A stretch of 64,000 nucleotides of DNA, taken from positions 359,455-423,454 of the forward strand of contig NZ_FOSG01000003.1 of the NCBI RefSeq assembly GCF_900114215.1, written 5' to 3'. This DNA is from Streptomyces mangrovi. GTDB lineage: Bacteria > Actinomycetota > Actinomycetes > Streptomycetales > Streptomycetaceae. The position numbers and the translations under genes are program-made. Shown one piece after another: positions 33,206-47,142 of the stretch (positions within the stretch are counted from its first letter, which is position 1; each line of letters begins with the position of its first letter). A model generated the notes under the pieces. It was not told the origin of the DNA. It searched no databases and worked only from the letters and a program-made list of their open reading frames with translations.

Positions 33206-36200
33206 ATGGAACTGCTGGATCAGGGACGGCCGGAAGCGGCCGAGGCGGCGCGGGCGGTGGAGGGCACGGGCGGCAGAGGGCTCACCCGGCGCACGGTGCT
33301 GGGCGCCGGGACGGTGGCGGCGTCCCTCGCCGCCGCGGTCGGCCCGGGCCCGGTGGTGGGCGGTGGCAGTGCGGCGGCGGCCGCGGCGCCCTTCTCCACC
33401 GGGCCCGCCGCCGCGGCGCTGCGCCGGCTGCTGCCGGAGCACGCCGCGCAGTTCCGGCTGACCGCGCTGGACGCACCGGGCGGCGCCGAGCGGTTCCGGG
33501 TCGCGGGCGCGGCCGGGCGGGTGGAGGTGTCCGGCACCAGCCCGGCCGTCCTGCTCACCGGGGTGCACTGGTACCTCAAGGAGGTCTGCTCCGCGCACAT
33601 CTCCTGGGCCGGGCGCAACCTCGACCTGCCCGCCACCCTGCCCGCGCCCGAGCGCCCCCTGGAGCGCTCCACCGCGCTGCCCAACCGCTTCGCGCTCAAC
33701 GACACCAACGACGGCTACACCCACCCGTACGCCGACTGGCCCTACTGGGAGCGGCTGATCGACGTGCTCGCCCTGCACGGCTGCAACCAGGTGATGGTCA
33801 TCGCCGGTCAGGAGGCCGTCCACCACCGGCTGCTGAAGGACTTCGGATACTCCGACGCCGAGGCCCGCCGATGGCTGCCCGCCCCCTCCCACCAGCCCTG
33901 GTGGCACCTGCAGAACCTCAGCGGCTACGGCGGCCCGATGAGCCCGGAGCTGATCGGGCGGCGCGTGGAGCTGGGCCGGCGCATCACCGCCCGGCTGCGG
34001 GAGCTGGGCATGCACCCGGTGCTGCCCGGCTACTACGGCTCGGTGCCCAGGGACTTCGCCGGGCGCGTCCCCGGCGCCCGCACCGTCGCGCAGGGCACCT
34101 GGCACGGCTTCGCCCGGCCCGACTGGCTCGACCCGCGCACCCCCGTGTTCGCCGATGTCGCCGCCGCCTTCTACCGGCACCAGCGGGAGCTGTTCGGCGA
34201 CGCGTCGCACTTCAAGATGGACCTGCTGCACGAGGGCGGGAACGCGGGGGACGTGCCGGTGGCCGACGCCGCGCGCGGGGTGGAGAGGGCGCTGCGCGAG
34301 GCCCACCCGGAGGCGGTGTGGGTGATCCTGGGGTGGCAGAACAACCCGCGGCGCGAACTGGTGGACGCGGTGGACAAGAGCCGGATGCTCATCGTCGACG
34401 GCATCTCCGAGCGCACCGAGACCGTCCACGACCGCGAGGCCGACTGGAACGGGACCCCCTACTGCTTCGGCGCGATCCCCAACTTCGGCGGGCGCACGAC
34501 GCTGGGGGCGAAGACCCATGTGTGGAACGAGCGCTTCCACGCCTGGCGCGACAAGCCCGGCAGTGCCCTGGCGGGCACCGCGTACCTGCCGGAGGCCGCC
34601 GACCGCGACCCGGCCGCCTTCGCCTTCTTCTCCGAACTGGCCTGGCGCGACGCCCCGGTGGACCTGCCCGGCTGGTTCGCCCGGTACGCCGGGTACCGCT
34701 ACGGCGGCGCCGACCCGCGGGCGCGGGAGGCATGGCGGGCGCTGCACGACACCGCCTACCGGCACCACGCCAGGCTCTACGGCTTCGCCCACGACAGCCT
34801 CTTCGCCGCCCGCCCCGACCTCGCCGCCACCCGGGCCGGGCAGTACGGCCCCACCGAGCTGACCTACGATCCGGCGCGCTTCGACGCCGCCCTGGACGGG
34901 CTGCTGGAGACCGCCCCCGCCCTGCGCGGCGGCGACGCCTACCGCCACGACCTGGTGGACGTGGCCCGGCAGGCCCTGGCCAACCGCAGCCGGGTGCTGC
35001 TGCCCCAGCTGCGCACCGCCTACGAGGACGGCGACCTGGGGGCCTTCCGGGAGCTGTCGGCGCTGTGGCTGCGGCTGATGACGCTCACCGACGAACTGGC
35101 CGGAACCCACCGGATGTTCCTGCTGGGCCCGTGGACGGACGCCGCCCGCCGCATGGCGGCCTCCCCCGGGGAGGCGGCGGAGCTGGAGCGCACCGCCAGG
35201 GTCCTGCTCACGGTGTGGGGCGAGCGGGCCACCGCCGACGCCGGAAAGCTGCACGACTACGCCAACCGCGACTGGCACGGGCTGACGGGCGACTTCCACC
35301 TGCCGCGCTGGCGGCGGCTGCTGGACGAGCTGGACGCCGCGCTGGCCTCGGGCCGGCCGCCCGCGCAGATCGACTGGTACGCGGTCGAGGAGCCCTGGAC
35401 ACGGGAGCGCCGGGAGTACCCGCTGCGGCCCTCGGGCGATCCGTACGCCACCGCGCAGCGCGTGCGCGACAGCCTCGCCCGCGCGCCCTACCAGGGGCGG
35501 CTGGAGGCCGCACTGGAGCCGGGGGCGCTGGAGCCGGGCGGGCGCGGGCTGCTGACCGCCTCCCTCACCAACACCAACGGGCTGCGGGCCACGGGTCCGG
35601 TCGAGTTCGCCCTGTCCACCGGCTCCACCGGTCTGCGGGCGGTGCCGCTGGATCCCACCACCGCGGACCGCGTGCCGCCCGGCGGCCGGACCCGGGTCCG
35701 CTGGCGGGTCACCGCCCCAGGCCGGCCGCTGACCGCGCCGCTGCGGGAGCTGTCGTACGGCCTGACGGCGCGGTACGGGCCCGAGGGCGGGCGCCGGGTG
35801 CGCGCGGAGCTGGGCGGCTCGCTGTTCCTGGCCGGGCCGCTGCCGTCGGGGCTGCGCACGGTCTCCACCAACGACGCGGTCTTCGGCCGGATCGGCGAGC
35901 GGTACGCCGTGCACGGCGGGGGCGCCGACCTGTGGAAGGGCACCGCGGAGTTCGGCGCCGTGTACCGGCCGGGCGGGCTCGGCGAGCGGGGCTCGGTGAC
36001 GCTGCGGGTCGACTCCCAGGCGGGGACCGGGCCGTGGGCGAGGGCCGGGATCTTCGTCCGCAACGACCTGTCGCGGGCCGGATCGCCGGGCTTCGTCAAC
36101 CTGTCGGTGACCCCGGCCAACGGGGTGGTGCTGTCCTACGACTCCGACGGCGACGGCACGCTGGACTCCTACCGGCGGATCACCGGGGTGAGGGCCCCGG

Positions 36201-36391
36201 TGCTGCTGCGGCTGCGGCGCGCGGGGGACGGGTACACCGGCGAGCTGTCCGACGACGGCGGCGCGAGCTGGCGGACGGTGGCGACGGTGCGGGTGCCGGG
36301 CGCGGCCGGACGGCAGGACGTCGGCCCGGGCATGACCGCGGCGGGCGGCACGGCCGGCACGGTGGAGTTCTCCGGGTGGCGCACGGCCTGA
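33206..36391 (+). CDS. Tat-exported alpha-N-acetylglucosaminidase (GH89, NAGLU-like)
   Basis: 1061 aa. A twin-arginine signal lies at about residue 28 (TRRTVLGAGTVAASLAAAVG). The GH89 layout follows: an N-terminal alpha/beta domain (to ~150), the catalytic barrel with ALNDTNDGYTHPYADWPYWE, HQPWWHLQNLSGYGGP and FKMDLLHEGGNAGD, whose Glu sits where the family places a catalytic acid, and VWVILGWQNNPRRELV, then an all-helical C-terminal GH89 domain (to ~760). The last ~190 residues (VHGGGADLWKGTAEFGAVY ... WRTVATVRV) form a LamG-like beta-sandwich, probably glycan-binding. The enzyme would release terminal alpha-linked GlcNAc from host or fungal glycans outside the cell. Confidence 0.92.
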   Translation: MELLDQGRPEAAEAARAVEGTGGRGLTRRTVLGAGTVAASLAAAVGPGPVVGGGSAAAAAAPFSTGPAAAALRRLLPEHAAQFRLTALDAPGGAERFRVAGAAGRVEVSGTSPAVLLTGVHWYLKEVCSAHISWAGRNLDLPATLPAPERPLERSTALPNRFALNDTNDGYTHPYADWPYWERLIDVLALHGCNQVMVIAGQEAVHHRLLKDFGYSDAEARRWLPAPSHQPWWHLQNLSGYGGPMSPELIGRRVELGRRITARLRELGMHPVLPGYYGSVPRDFAGRVPGARTVAQGTWHGFARPDWLDPRTPVFADVAAAFYRHQRELFGDASHFKMDLLHEGGNAGDVPVADAARGVERALREAHPEAVWVILGWQNNPRRELVDAVDKSRMLIVDGISERTETVHDREADWNGTPYCFGAIPNFGGRTTLGAKTHVWNERFHAWRDKPGSALAGTAYLPEAADRDPAAFAFFSELAWRDAPVDLPGWFARYAGYRYGGADPRAREAWRALHDTAYRHHARLYGFAHDSLFAARPDLAATRAGQYGPTELTYDPARFDAALDGLLETAPALRGGDAYRHDLVDVARQALANRSRVLLPQLRTAYEDGDLGAFRELSALWLRLMTLTDELAGTHRMFLLGPWTDAARRMAASPGEAAELERTARVLLTVWGERATADAGKLHDYANRDWHGLTGDFHLPRWRRLLDELDAALASGRPPAQIDWYAVEEPWTRERREYPLRPSGDPYATAQRVRDSLARAPYQGRLEAALEPGALEPGGRGLLTASLTNTNGLRATGPVEFALSTGSTGLRAVPLDPTTADRVPPGGRTRVRWRVTAPGRPLTAPLRELSYGLTARYGPEGGRRVRAELGGSLFLAGPLPSGLRTVSTNDAVFGRIGERYAVHGGGADLWKGTAEFGAVYRPGGLGERGSVTLRVDSQAGTGPWARAGIFVRNDLSRAGSPGFVNLSVTPANGVVLSYDSDGDGTLDSYRRITGVRAPVLLRLRRAGDGYTGELSDDGGASWRTVATVRVPGAAGRQDVGPGMTAAGGTAGTVEFSGWRTA

Positions 36392-36505
36392 CGCAGGGCG
36401 GCCGGCGGGGGTGCCGGACCCGCCGGCCCTCCTCCGGCCGCCTCCCGGCCGCCTCCCGCCCGTCTCCGCAGGCGGACGGAGCGGCCGGTGGCGCGCGGCG
36501 CTCGC

Positions 36506-36511
36506 TAGGGT
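36506..36511 (+). promoter_or_regulatory. Candidate -10 element for a leaderless transcript
   Basis: TAGGGT is exactly 6 bases before the ATG of the TetR gene; no ribosome-binding site is seen. Confidence 0.5.
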
Positions 36512-36517
36512 GTTCCC

Positions 36518-37213
36518 ATGACCACCGGGGTACGCCGCAGGATGGGTGTCGAGGAGCGTCGGCAGCAACTGATCGACGTCGCACTGAGGTTATTCAGCGA
36601 CCGTCCGCCCGAGGACGTCTCCATCGACGACATCGCCACCGCGGCGGGGATATCGAGGCCGCTGGTCTACCACTACTTCCCGGGCAAGTACAGCCTCTAC
36701 GAGGCGGCGGTACGGCGGGCGGCCGACGAGCTGTCCGCCCGTTTCCACGTACCGCACGAGGGCCCGTTCAGTCTGCGGCTGCTGCTGGTGATGGGGCGTT
36801 ACTTCGACTTCGCCGAGGAGCACGCGCCGGGCTTCTCGGCGCTGCTGCGCGGCGGTTCGGTGCGCAGCGAGGCCGTGGTCGAGGAGGTGCGGCAGGTCGC
36901 GTACGAGCAGCTCCTGGCCCACCTGGAACTCACCGACCCCGGGCCCCGCATGGCCCTGGTGATCCGCACCTGGGTCGGTGTCGCCGAGACCACGGCGCTC
37001 AGCTGGCTGGCCGACCGCTCGATACCGCGCCGGGAACTGGAGCGGCAGCTCGTCCACGATCTGCTGGCGCTGGCCGCGGTGACGGCCGCGTTCGACGAGG
37101 AGACGGCCGGAGTGCTCCGCCGCGTCGTGGATCAGGAACCCCCCGACGGCCCGTTCGCGGAACTGGTGACCAGGCTGCTGACACTCGTTCCCGGGAGGGC
37201 CGGCGACGGGTAG
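36518..37213 (+). CDS. TetR/AcrR-family transcriptional regulator
   Basis: 231 aa. Residues ~13-60 are a TetR helix-turn-helix: RRQQLIDVALRLFSDRPPED, VSIDDIATAAGISRPLVYHYFPGKYSLYEAAV. The remaining helices form the dimerisation/ligand domain. The ligand is unknown. It lies 126 bases after the GH89 gene and its stop codon (TAG 37211-37213) forms part of the predicted -10 of the next gene. The ATG follows TAGGGT by 6 bases, consistent with a leaderless message. Confidence 0.9.
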   Translation: MTTGVRRRMGVEERRQQLIDVALRLFSDRPPEDVSIDDIATAAGISRPLVYHYFPGKYSLYEAAVRRAADELSARFHVPHEGPFSLRLLLVMGRYFDFAEEHAPGFSALLRGGSVRSEAVVEEVRQVAYEQLLAHLELTDPGPRMALVIRTWVGVAETTALSWLADRSIPRRELERQLVHDLLALAAVTAAFDEETAGVLRRVVDQEPPDGPFAELVTRLLTLVPGRAGDG

Positions 37214-37216
37214 TTT
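37211..37216 (+). promoter_or_regulatory. Candidate -10 overlapping the TetR stop codon
   Basis: TAGTTT, of which the first three bases are the TetR stop, lies 7 bases before the GTG at 37224. No ribosome-binding site. It may give a leaderless DUF4253 transcript in addition to read-through. Confidence 0.35.
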
Positions 37217-37223
37217 CGAGGCC

Positions 37224-38081
37224 GTGACTCATGTGACCCGTGGACCGAGCACCAAGGCACCGAACCTGCGCTCGCTCGCGGCATCGGCGGCGCTGCCGCC
37301 GGGCACGCTGGTCGACCGGACGGTGCTCGGCAGACTGCCCGAGCCGCTGCTGTGGCGCGCCGACGCGCCCGCCGGGCCGGACGGCTGGGAGCGGCTGCTC
37401 CCGGTGCGGGACGCCACCGGGCTGTGGCCCGTGCTGCTGGGCACGCACGTCCGCGGGACCGCGGTGGAGGACGATCTGCTTCCCCCGCCGCGGGGCGGGG
37501 ACGGTCGTGGAGGCGGTCGCGGCGGGACCGGCACCGGGACGGGCGCCGCCGGTGTGCTGGCCGCCTGGTGGCGGCGGCACGCCGCGCGGGAGCCGGGCGG
37601 CCGCAGGGCCGGGGGGATACCGGCGCTGCGGCCGTACGGTACACGCCCGCCCGAGCTCGCGCCCCCCTCGCGTGCGGGCGGCGACCCGGACGCCGCGGCG
37701 GCCGGGGCGGCCCGCGCGCTGGTGACGCGCGGCACCCTGCGCCGCCCGCGGGCGGCGCTGGTCCCGGCGGCACGGAGCGCGGACATACCCGCCGCCATCG
37801 GCTGGTCGGGCACCCTGGCGTCCGGCGAGGACTTCGAGGGGTACGGCGCGGTGCTGCGCTCCTGGGAGGAGCGTTTCGGCACCCGGGTGGTGGCGCTGGA
37901 GCCGGACGTGCTGCACCTGTCGGTGCCGGACCCGCCCCGCACCAGGGCCCAGGCCCTGCCGGTGGCGGCCGAGCACTACGCGTTCTGCCCCTCGGTGGTG
38001 CGGCAGGGCGCCGGATCGATCTCGCGCTACGCGGACAGATGGCTGACCGGCCGGAGTCTGTGGTCGTTCTGGTGGGACTGA
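37224..38081 (+). CDS. DUF4253 domain-containing protein
   Basis: 285 aa, soluble. The C-terminal ~110 residues carry the DUF4253 pattern: YGAVLRSWEERFGTRVVALE, VLHLSVPDPP, then ALPVAAEHYAFCPSVVRQG and a Trp-rich end (SLWSFWWD). The middle region has a Gly-rich low-complexity loop (residues ~90-110). DUF4253 proteins are common in Streptomyces and have no assigned function; the fold is often compared with immunity-type proteins, which is not tested here. It is separated from the TetR stop by 10 bases. Confidence 0.82.
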   Translation: MTHVTRGPSTKAPNLRSLAASAALPPGTLVDRTVLGRLPEPLLWRADAPAGPDGWERLLPVRDATGLWPVLLGTHVRGTAVEDDLLPPPRGGDGRGGGRGGTGTGTGAAGVLAAWWRRHAAREPGGRRAGGIPALRPYGTRPPELAPPSRAGGDPDAAAAGAARALVTRGTLRRPRAALVPAARSADIPAAIGWSGTLASGEDFEGYGAVLRSWEERFGTRVVALEPDVLHLSVPDPPRTRAQALPVAAEHYAFCPSVVRQGAGSISRYADRWLTGRSLWSFWWD

Positions 38082-38128
38082 GCACCGGCCGGGACGGCCG
38101 GCGGGTGGGGGATCGCGGGTAGGACGCG

Positions 38129-38168
38129 CCTGGGGGCGGGGCCGTCCGCCGACGGCCCCGCCCCCAGG
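38129..38168 (+). terminator. Bidirectional hairpin between DUF4253 and pulA
   Basis: Perfect 18-bp stem (38129-38146 with 38151-38168) and 4-base loop between convergent stops. Confidence 0.85.
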
Positions 38169-38207
38169 TGTTCTTCGTCTACCGCCCCGCGCGGGTCACC
38201 GCGCGGT

Positions 38208-43607
<5,400 letters not shown>

Positions 43608-43635
43608 GGGTCGCTCTCCTCGGGTGCGGTGATCT

Positions 43636-43663
43636 GTGCGTGGTGCGTGGTGCGCGGTGCGCG
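43636..43663 (-). repeat. 7-bp tandem repeat upstream of pulA
   Basis: Four units: GTGCGTG twice, then GTGCGCG twice, 29 bases before the pulA start. The wider 43608-43847 gap also holds a weak hairpin (8-bp stem 43811-43818 with 43831-43838). No CTTGCAG-type operator was found here, so pulA may depend on the amylase promoter. Confidence 0.7.
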
Positions 43664-43847
43664 GTGTCGCGCTGTATGCGGGGGATGACCTGTGGGGGGG
43701 AGTCCGGACGGCCGGCTGGAGGACCGGAGGGAGGGCCGTGGGCCGCCCGGCCCGGCGGCGGGGAAGTGAGCCGGGGTCCGGGCGGCCGTCTCATGGCCGG
43801 CGCGGGAGCCGGCGCCGGGTCCGCTGGGGGCCGGCGCCGTGCGCGGG

Positions 43848-45557
43848 TCAGCCGCGCCAGGTGTCGTTCAGGACGACCCTGCCGTCGGCGGGGACGGTGG
43901 CGGTGCGGTTGGCCCCGCTCTCCCAGGTGACGTTGCCGCCGGCGTCCTTGCGTATGTACTTGTACTCGAAGGACGTTCCGGCCGGCAGGTCCACGTCCAG
44001 CTTCCACACCGGGTAGCCCGACGGGTCCAGCTTGGGGGCACTGGCGGCGTTCCAGTCGCCCAGCTCGGCACGGTTGCCGACGACGTGGATGTTCTGGCCC
44101 ATCGTGGTGGTGGCGCTGACGTTGAACGAGGCGCCGTCGGCGGTGTCCCCGCCATCGCCGGAGCCGCCGCCGGAGCAGGTGCGGGCGCCGGTGTGCAGGG
44201 CCAGGGCGGTGTTGGCGCCGAGGGTGGCGGTGAACCGGCCCGAGCCGTCGACGGTCACCTTCCTGCCGCTCTGGACGTCGCAGTAGTCACCCGACGGCAG
44301 GGAGGTCTGGAACGTGCGCGAGAGCGAGGAGCCCTCGTGGTTGATGGCGACGTACGCCTTGGAGCCGCGGCCGAAGGCGATGGCGTCGTTGCCGTTGTCC
44401 CACCAGTTGGTGACGGCCTGTCCGCGCGAGACGTTGCGGAAGGCGACCATGGAGGAGATCTCGCGCCAGGCGTGCTGGCACTTCCATCCTCCGCTGTAGC
44501 AGGCGGTCACGTTGCCGCCGCTCGGCGGACCGGCGTCCTTGTCCGACCACTCGTAGCCGGAGTGGACGTCCGGGGAGCCGTAGGGCCAGGCCAGCATGAA
44601 GACGTTGGCCAGGGTGTAGTTGGCGCCGTCCTTGTAGTTGAGGGTGTCGCCGACGCGCTCGGTGTCGTGGTTCTCCACGAAGACCCCGGACTTGCCGGAC
44701 TCCATGAAGCCCCAGCCCTCGCCGAAGTTCTTCAGGTGGGCGAGCTTGTCGCTGTTGAACACCCGCTTGAGCTCGCGGCCGTAGCGGAACTCCTGGACGT
44801 CCCCGCTGCCGAGGTACTCGGTGGGCGAGACCGCCTCGCCGGCGCCGTGGATGGCCTCGTGCTTCCAGTAGACGTTCGGGTCGGACAGCCGGGACTTGAT
44901 GGCGGCCAGGTCGGTGGCGGGCATGTGCTTGGCGGCGTCGACGCGGAAACCGTCCACGCCCAGGGAGAGCAGGTCGTTCAGGTAGGCGGCGATGCGGCCC
45001 CGGACGTAGTCCTCGCCGGTGTCGAGGTCGGCCAGGCCCACCAGTTCACAGTTCTGGACGTTGCCCCGGTCCCGGTAGTTGTTCACCTCCGACCGGCAGT
45101 CGTCCATGTCCCGGCCGCTGTAGATACCGGGGTAGTCGTACTTGGCGAACGATGTGCCGCCGGTTCCGGTGCCGCTCGCGTGGGCGGACATGTGGTTGAT
45201 GACCGCGTCGGCGACGACCTTCACACCGGCCGCGTGGCAGGTGTCGATCATGTTCTTGAAGGACGCGCGGTCGCCGAGCCTGCCGGCGATCCTGTAGCTG
45301 ACGGGCTGGTAGGACGTCCACCACTGGCTGCCCTGGATGTGCTCCTGGGGCGGCGAGGTCTGGACGTATCCGTAGCCGGCCGGGCCGAGGGTGTCGGTGC
45401 AGGCCCTGGCGATCGAGTCGAAGCGCCACTGGAACATCACGGCGGTGACGTCCTTGGTCCCGGGCGGCGCCGCCTGCGCCGGTCCGGGAACGGCGATGAG
45501 GGAGCCTGCCATGCCCGCGACAAGCGCGAGCGTGGCGGCCGCTGATCTCCTGGCCAC
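43848..45557 (-). CDS. Secreted alpha-amylase (GH13) with C-terminal starch-binding CBM20
   Basis: 569 aa. Signal peptide [20 protein letters not shown] with cleavage near AQA-A. The barrel has [20 protein letters not shown] at its start, [13 protein letters not shown], nucleophile [11 protein letters not shown] (~202), acid in YWKHEAIHG (~229) and [11 protein letters not shown] (~296), as in Streptomyces animal-type alpha-amylases. After a Gly/Asp linker, [20 protein letters not shown] to the end is a CBM20 starch-binding domain. It makes maltodextrins for the MalEFG importer. GTG 45557 has GGAGG close upstream. A promoter and a CTTGCTGCAAG operator lie just upstream. Confidence 0.96.
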   Translation of the reverse strand: MARRSAAATLALVAGMAGSLIAVPGPAQAAPPGTKDVTAVMFQWRFDSIARACTDTLGPAGYGYVQTSPPQEHIQGSQWWTSYQPVSYRIAGRLGDRASFKNMIDTCHAAGVKVVADAVINHMSAHASGTGTGGTSFAKYDYPGIYSGRDMDDCRSEVNNYRDRGNVQNCELVGLADLDTGEDYVRGRIAAYLNDLLSLGVDGFRVDAAKHMPATDLAAIKSRLSDPNVYWKHEAIHGAGEAVSPTEYLGSGDVQEFRYGRELKRVFNSDKLAHLKNFGEGWGFMESGKSGVFVENHDTERVGDTLNYKDGANYTLANVFMLAWPYGSPDVHSGYEWSDKDAGPPSGGNVTACYSGGWKCQHAWREISSMVAFRNVSRGQAVTNWWDNGNDAIAFGRGSKAYVAINHEGSSLSRTFQTSLPSGDYCDVQSGRKVTVDGSGRFTATLGANTALALHTGARTCSGGGSGDGGDTADGASFNVSATTTMGQNIHVVGNRAELGDWNAASAPKLDPSGYPVWKLDVDLPAGTSFEYKYIRKDAGGNVTWESGANRTATVPADGRVVLNDTWRG

Positions 45558-45641
45558 GTTTCCTCCTGTGGGGGAAGCAGATGCGAGTACCTGCCCGGGG
45601 GCAACGCGCCGCGCCCGTGAGGCGGTGGAGCAGTGAATTCT

Positions 45642-45652
45642 CTTGCTGCAAG
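45642..45652 (-). promoter_or_regulatory. MalR-type operator of the amylase gene
   Basis: CTTGCTGCAAG, an 11-base palindrome centred on one base. It matches the CTTGCAG-type half-sites bound by the LacI-family maltose repressor (MalR/Reg1) in Streptomyces, and lies ~35 bases downstream of the predicted -10, inside the 5' leader, where a bound repressor would block transcription. Confidence 0.65.
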
Positions 45653-45687
45653 AAGACTGAAAGAGCCTGAAAGTCTTCGCGCAGGAG

Positions 45688-45716
45688 ACCGTAGACGGAC
45701 CCCGGAGGGGCGTCAA
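45688..45716 (-). promoter_or_regulatory. Alpha-amylase promoter
   Basis: Minus strand -35 TTGACG (45716-45711), 17-base spacer, -10 TACGGT (45693-45688) followed by CTCC. Same hexamer layout as the two deacetylase promoters at 13787 and 18704. Confidence 0.7.
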
Positions 45717-45754
45717 GGCTTTGGACATCTCCGGGAAACACAGCCGTCGTCTCC

Positions 45755-45782
45755 GTGCAATCTCTTTCGCAAGGGATTGCAC
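45755..45782. promoter_or_regulatory. Inverted repeat upstream of the amylase promoter
   Basis: GTGCAATC and its exact complement GATTGCAC separated by 12 bases that contain TTTCGCAAGG. The repeat sits ~40 bases upstream of the -35 and includes two GCAA cores like those of the MalR sites, so it may be a second operator. Confidence 0.45.
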
Positions 45783-45922
45783 AGTGCTACGTTCGACCAC
45801 ACTCCCGGTCCGGTCGGCCGGGGGACCAGGCACATGGCCCCCACGCGCCCGGCCGGCCGGGCCGGGGTGCCCGCGTACCAACCCGCCGCCCACGGTGTTC
45901 CGCCGGGCACACCATCGGACAC

Positions 45923-45999
45923 ACCGCCGGGCGCCGGCGGGCACCCGGCGGCGGGCTGTCAGGTCACACACCGCCGGGTGCCCGCCGGCGCCCGGCGGT
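45923..45999 (-). terminator. Long hairpin after the malR-like gene
   Basis: Perfect 29-base arms (45923-45951 and 45971-45999) with a 19-base loop. It lies 24 bases past the stop of the LacI-type gene and would end the malE-F-G-aglA-malR transcript. Confidence 0.8.
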
Positions 46000-46023
46000 A
46001 CGTGTCGGGTTCTGCGCCCGCCC

Positions 46024-47142
46024 CTATGTCTGCTGCGGCGGCGGAGCCGTCGAGCCCCTCACCACCAGCTCGGGCTGGAAGACGAACTCCGAGTGCTGGA
46101 CGGGGTTCCCCCCGATCTCCTCCAGCAGGGCGTTCACCGCCGCGCTCGCCATGGCCTTGACCGGCTGGCGCACGGTGGTCAGCGGCGGGTCGGTGAAGGC
46201 GATCAGCTCGGAGTCGTCGAAGCCGACCACCGACAGCTCGCGCGGGACCTCCAGCCCGCGCTGCCGGGCCGCCCGCACCACGCCCAGCGCCATCAGGTCG
46301 CTGCCGCAGACCACCCCCGTGCAGCCGGCGCTGATCAGCGCGCCCGCCGCGGCGTGGCCGCCCTCCAGGGTGAACAGCGTGTGCTGGACCTGCTCGCGCA
46401 CCCGCGCCGCGGGCACGCCCTGCTCGATCAGCGCCGCCGTGAAACCCTCCGCCTTCCGCCGTACGGGGACGTACCGGACGGGGCCGACCGCCAGGCCGAT
46501 CCGCAGCGGATCGTGGCCCAGGTCCACCAGATGACGTACCGCCATCCGGGCCGCCGCCCGGTCGTCGGGCGACACGAAGGGGGCGCTGACGTGCTCGTTG
46601 AATCCGTTGATGAGCACGAACGGCACCCCCCGCCCGGACAGCCGCACATAGCGGCCCGGGTCCGCGGTGGTGTCGGCGTGCAACCCGGAGAGGAAGACGA
46701 TGCCGTTGACGCCCCGCTCGACGAGCTGGTCGACCAGCTCGTCCTCGGTGGCGCCGCCGGGCATCTGGGTGCACAGCACCGGGGTGTAGCCGTGCCCGGC
46801 CAGGACCTGCTCGATGACCTGGGCGAACGCCGGGAAGATCGGGTTGGTCAGCTCCGGGATGACCAGCCCGATCAGTCCGGCGCTGCGCTGCCGCAGCCGC
46901 ACCGGCCGCTCGTACCCCAGCACGTCCAGGGCCGCCAGCACCTTCTGCCGGGTGCCGGCCGCCACGCCCGCCTTGCCGTTGAGCACACGGCTGACCGTGG
47001 CCTCGCTGACCGAGGCCTGGGCCGCGATGTCGGCCAGACGGGCAGTCCCGGAGGTACCGCCGGGGACGCTGCCGGGGACGGCGCCCGCGGCCGGACCCCC
47101 TTGCTGGGGGACCGGCGCGGGCGCCGTACCGGTCTCGCTCAT
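46024..47142 (-). CDS. LacI-family maltose regulator, copy 1
   Basis: 372 aa. A disordered Pro/Gly leader (~32 residues) precedes the LacI helix-turn-helix [20 protein letters not shown] with hinge RVLNGKAGV and [13 protein letters not shown]. The periplasmic-binding-protein-like domain ends [16 protein letters not shown], the family core. It should be a MalR-type repressor released by maltodextrins. It starts by ATGA overlap with the aglA stop, so it is last in the malEFG operon. Compared with copy 2 (53805-54875) it is almost collinear, differing in its leader. Confidence 0.9.
   Translation of the reverse strand: MSETGTAPAPVPQQGGPAAGAVPGSVPGGTSGTARLADIAAQASVSEATVSRVLNGKAGVAAGTRQKVLAALDVLGYERPVRLRQRSAGLIGLVIPELTNPIFPAFAQVIEQVLAGHGYTPVLCTQMPGGATEDELVDQLVERGVNGIVFLSGLHADTTADPGRYVRLSGRGVPFVLINGFNEHVSAPFVSPDDRAAARMAVRHLVDLGHDPLRIGLAVGPVRYVPVRRKAEGFTAALIEQGVPAARVREQVQHTLFTLEGGHAAAGALISAGCTGVVCGSDLMALGVVRAARQRGLEVPRELSVVGFDDSELIAFTDPPLTTVRQPVKAMASAAVNALLEEIGGNPVQHSEFVFQPELVVRGSTAPPPQQT

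Noticed and set aside
45838..46160. Plus-strand open frame beginning just after the amylase upstream region
   Set aside because: Its translation is Pro/Ala/Arg-rich without motifs, and it overlaps the terminator and 3' end of the LacI-type gene.
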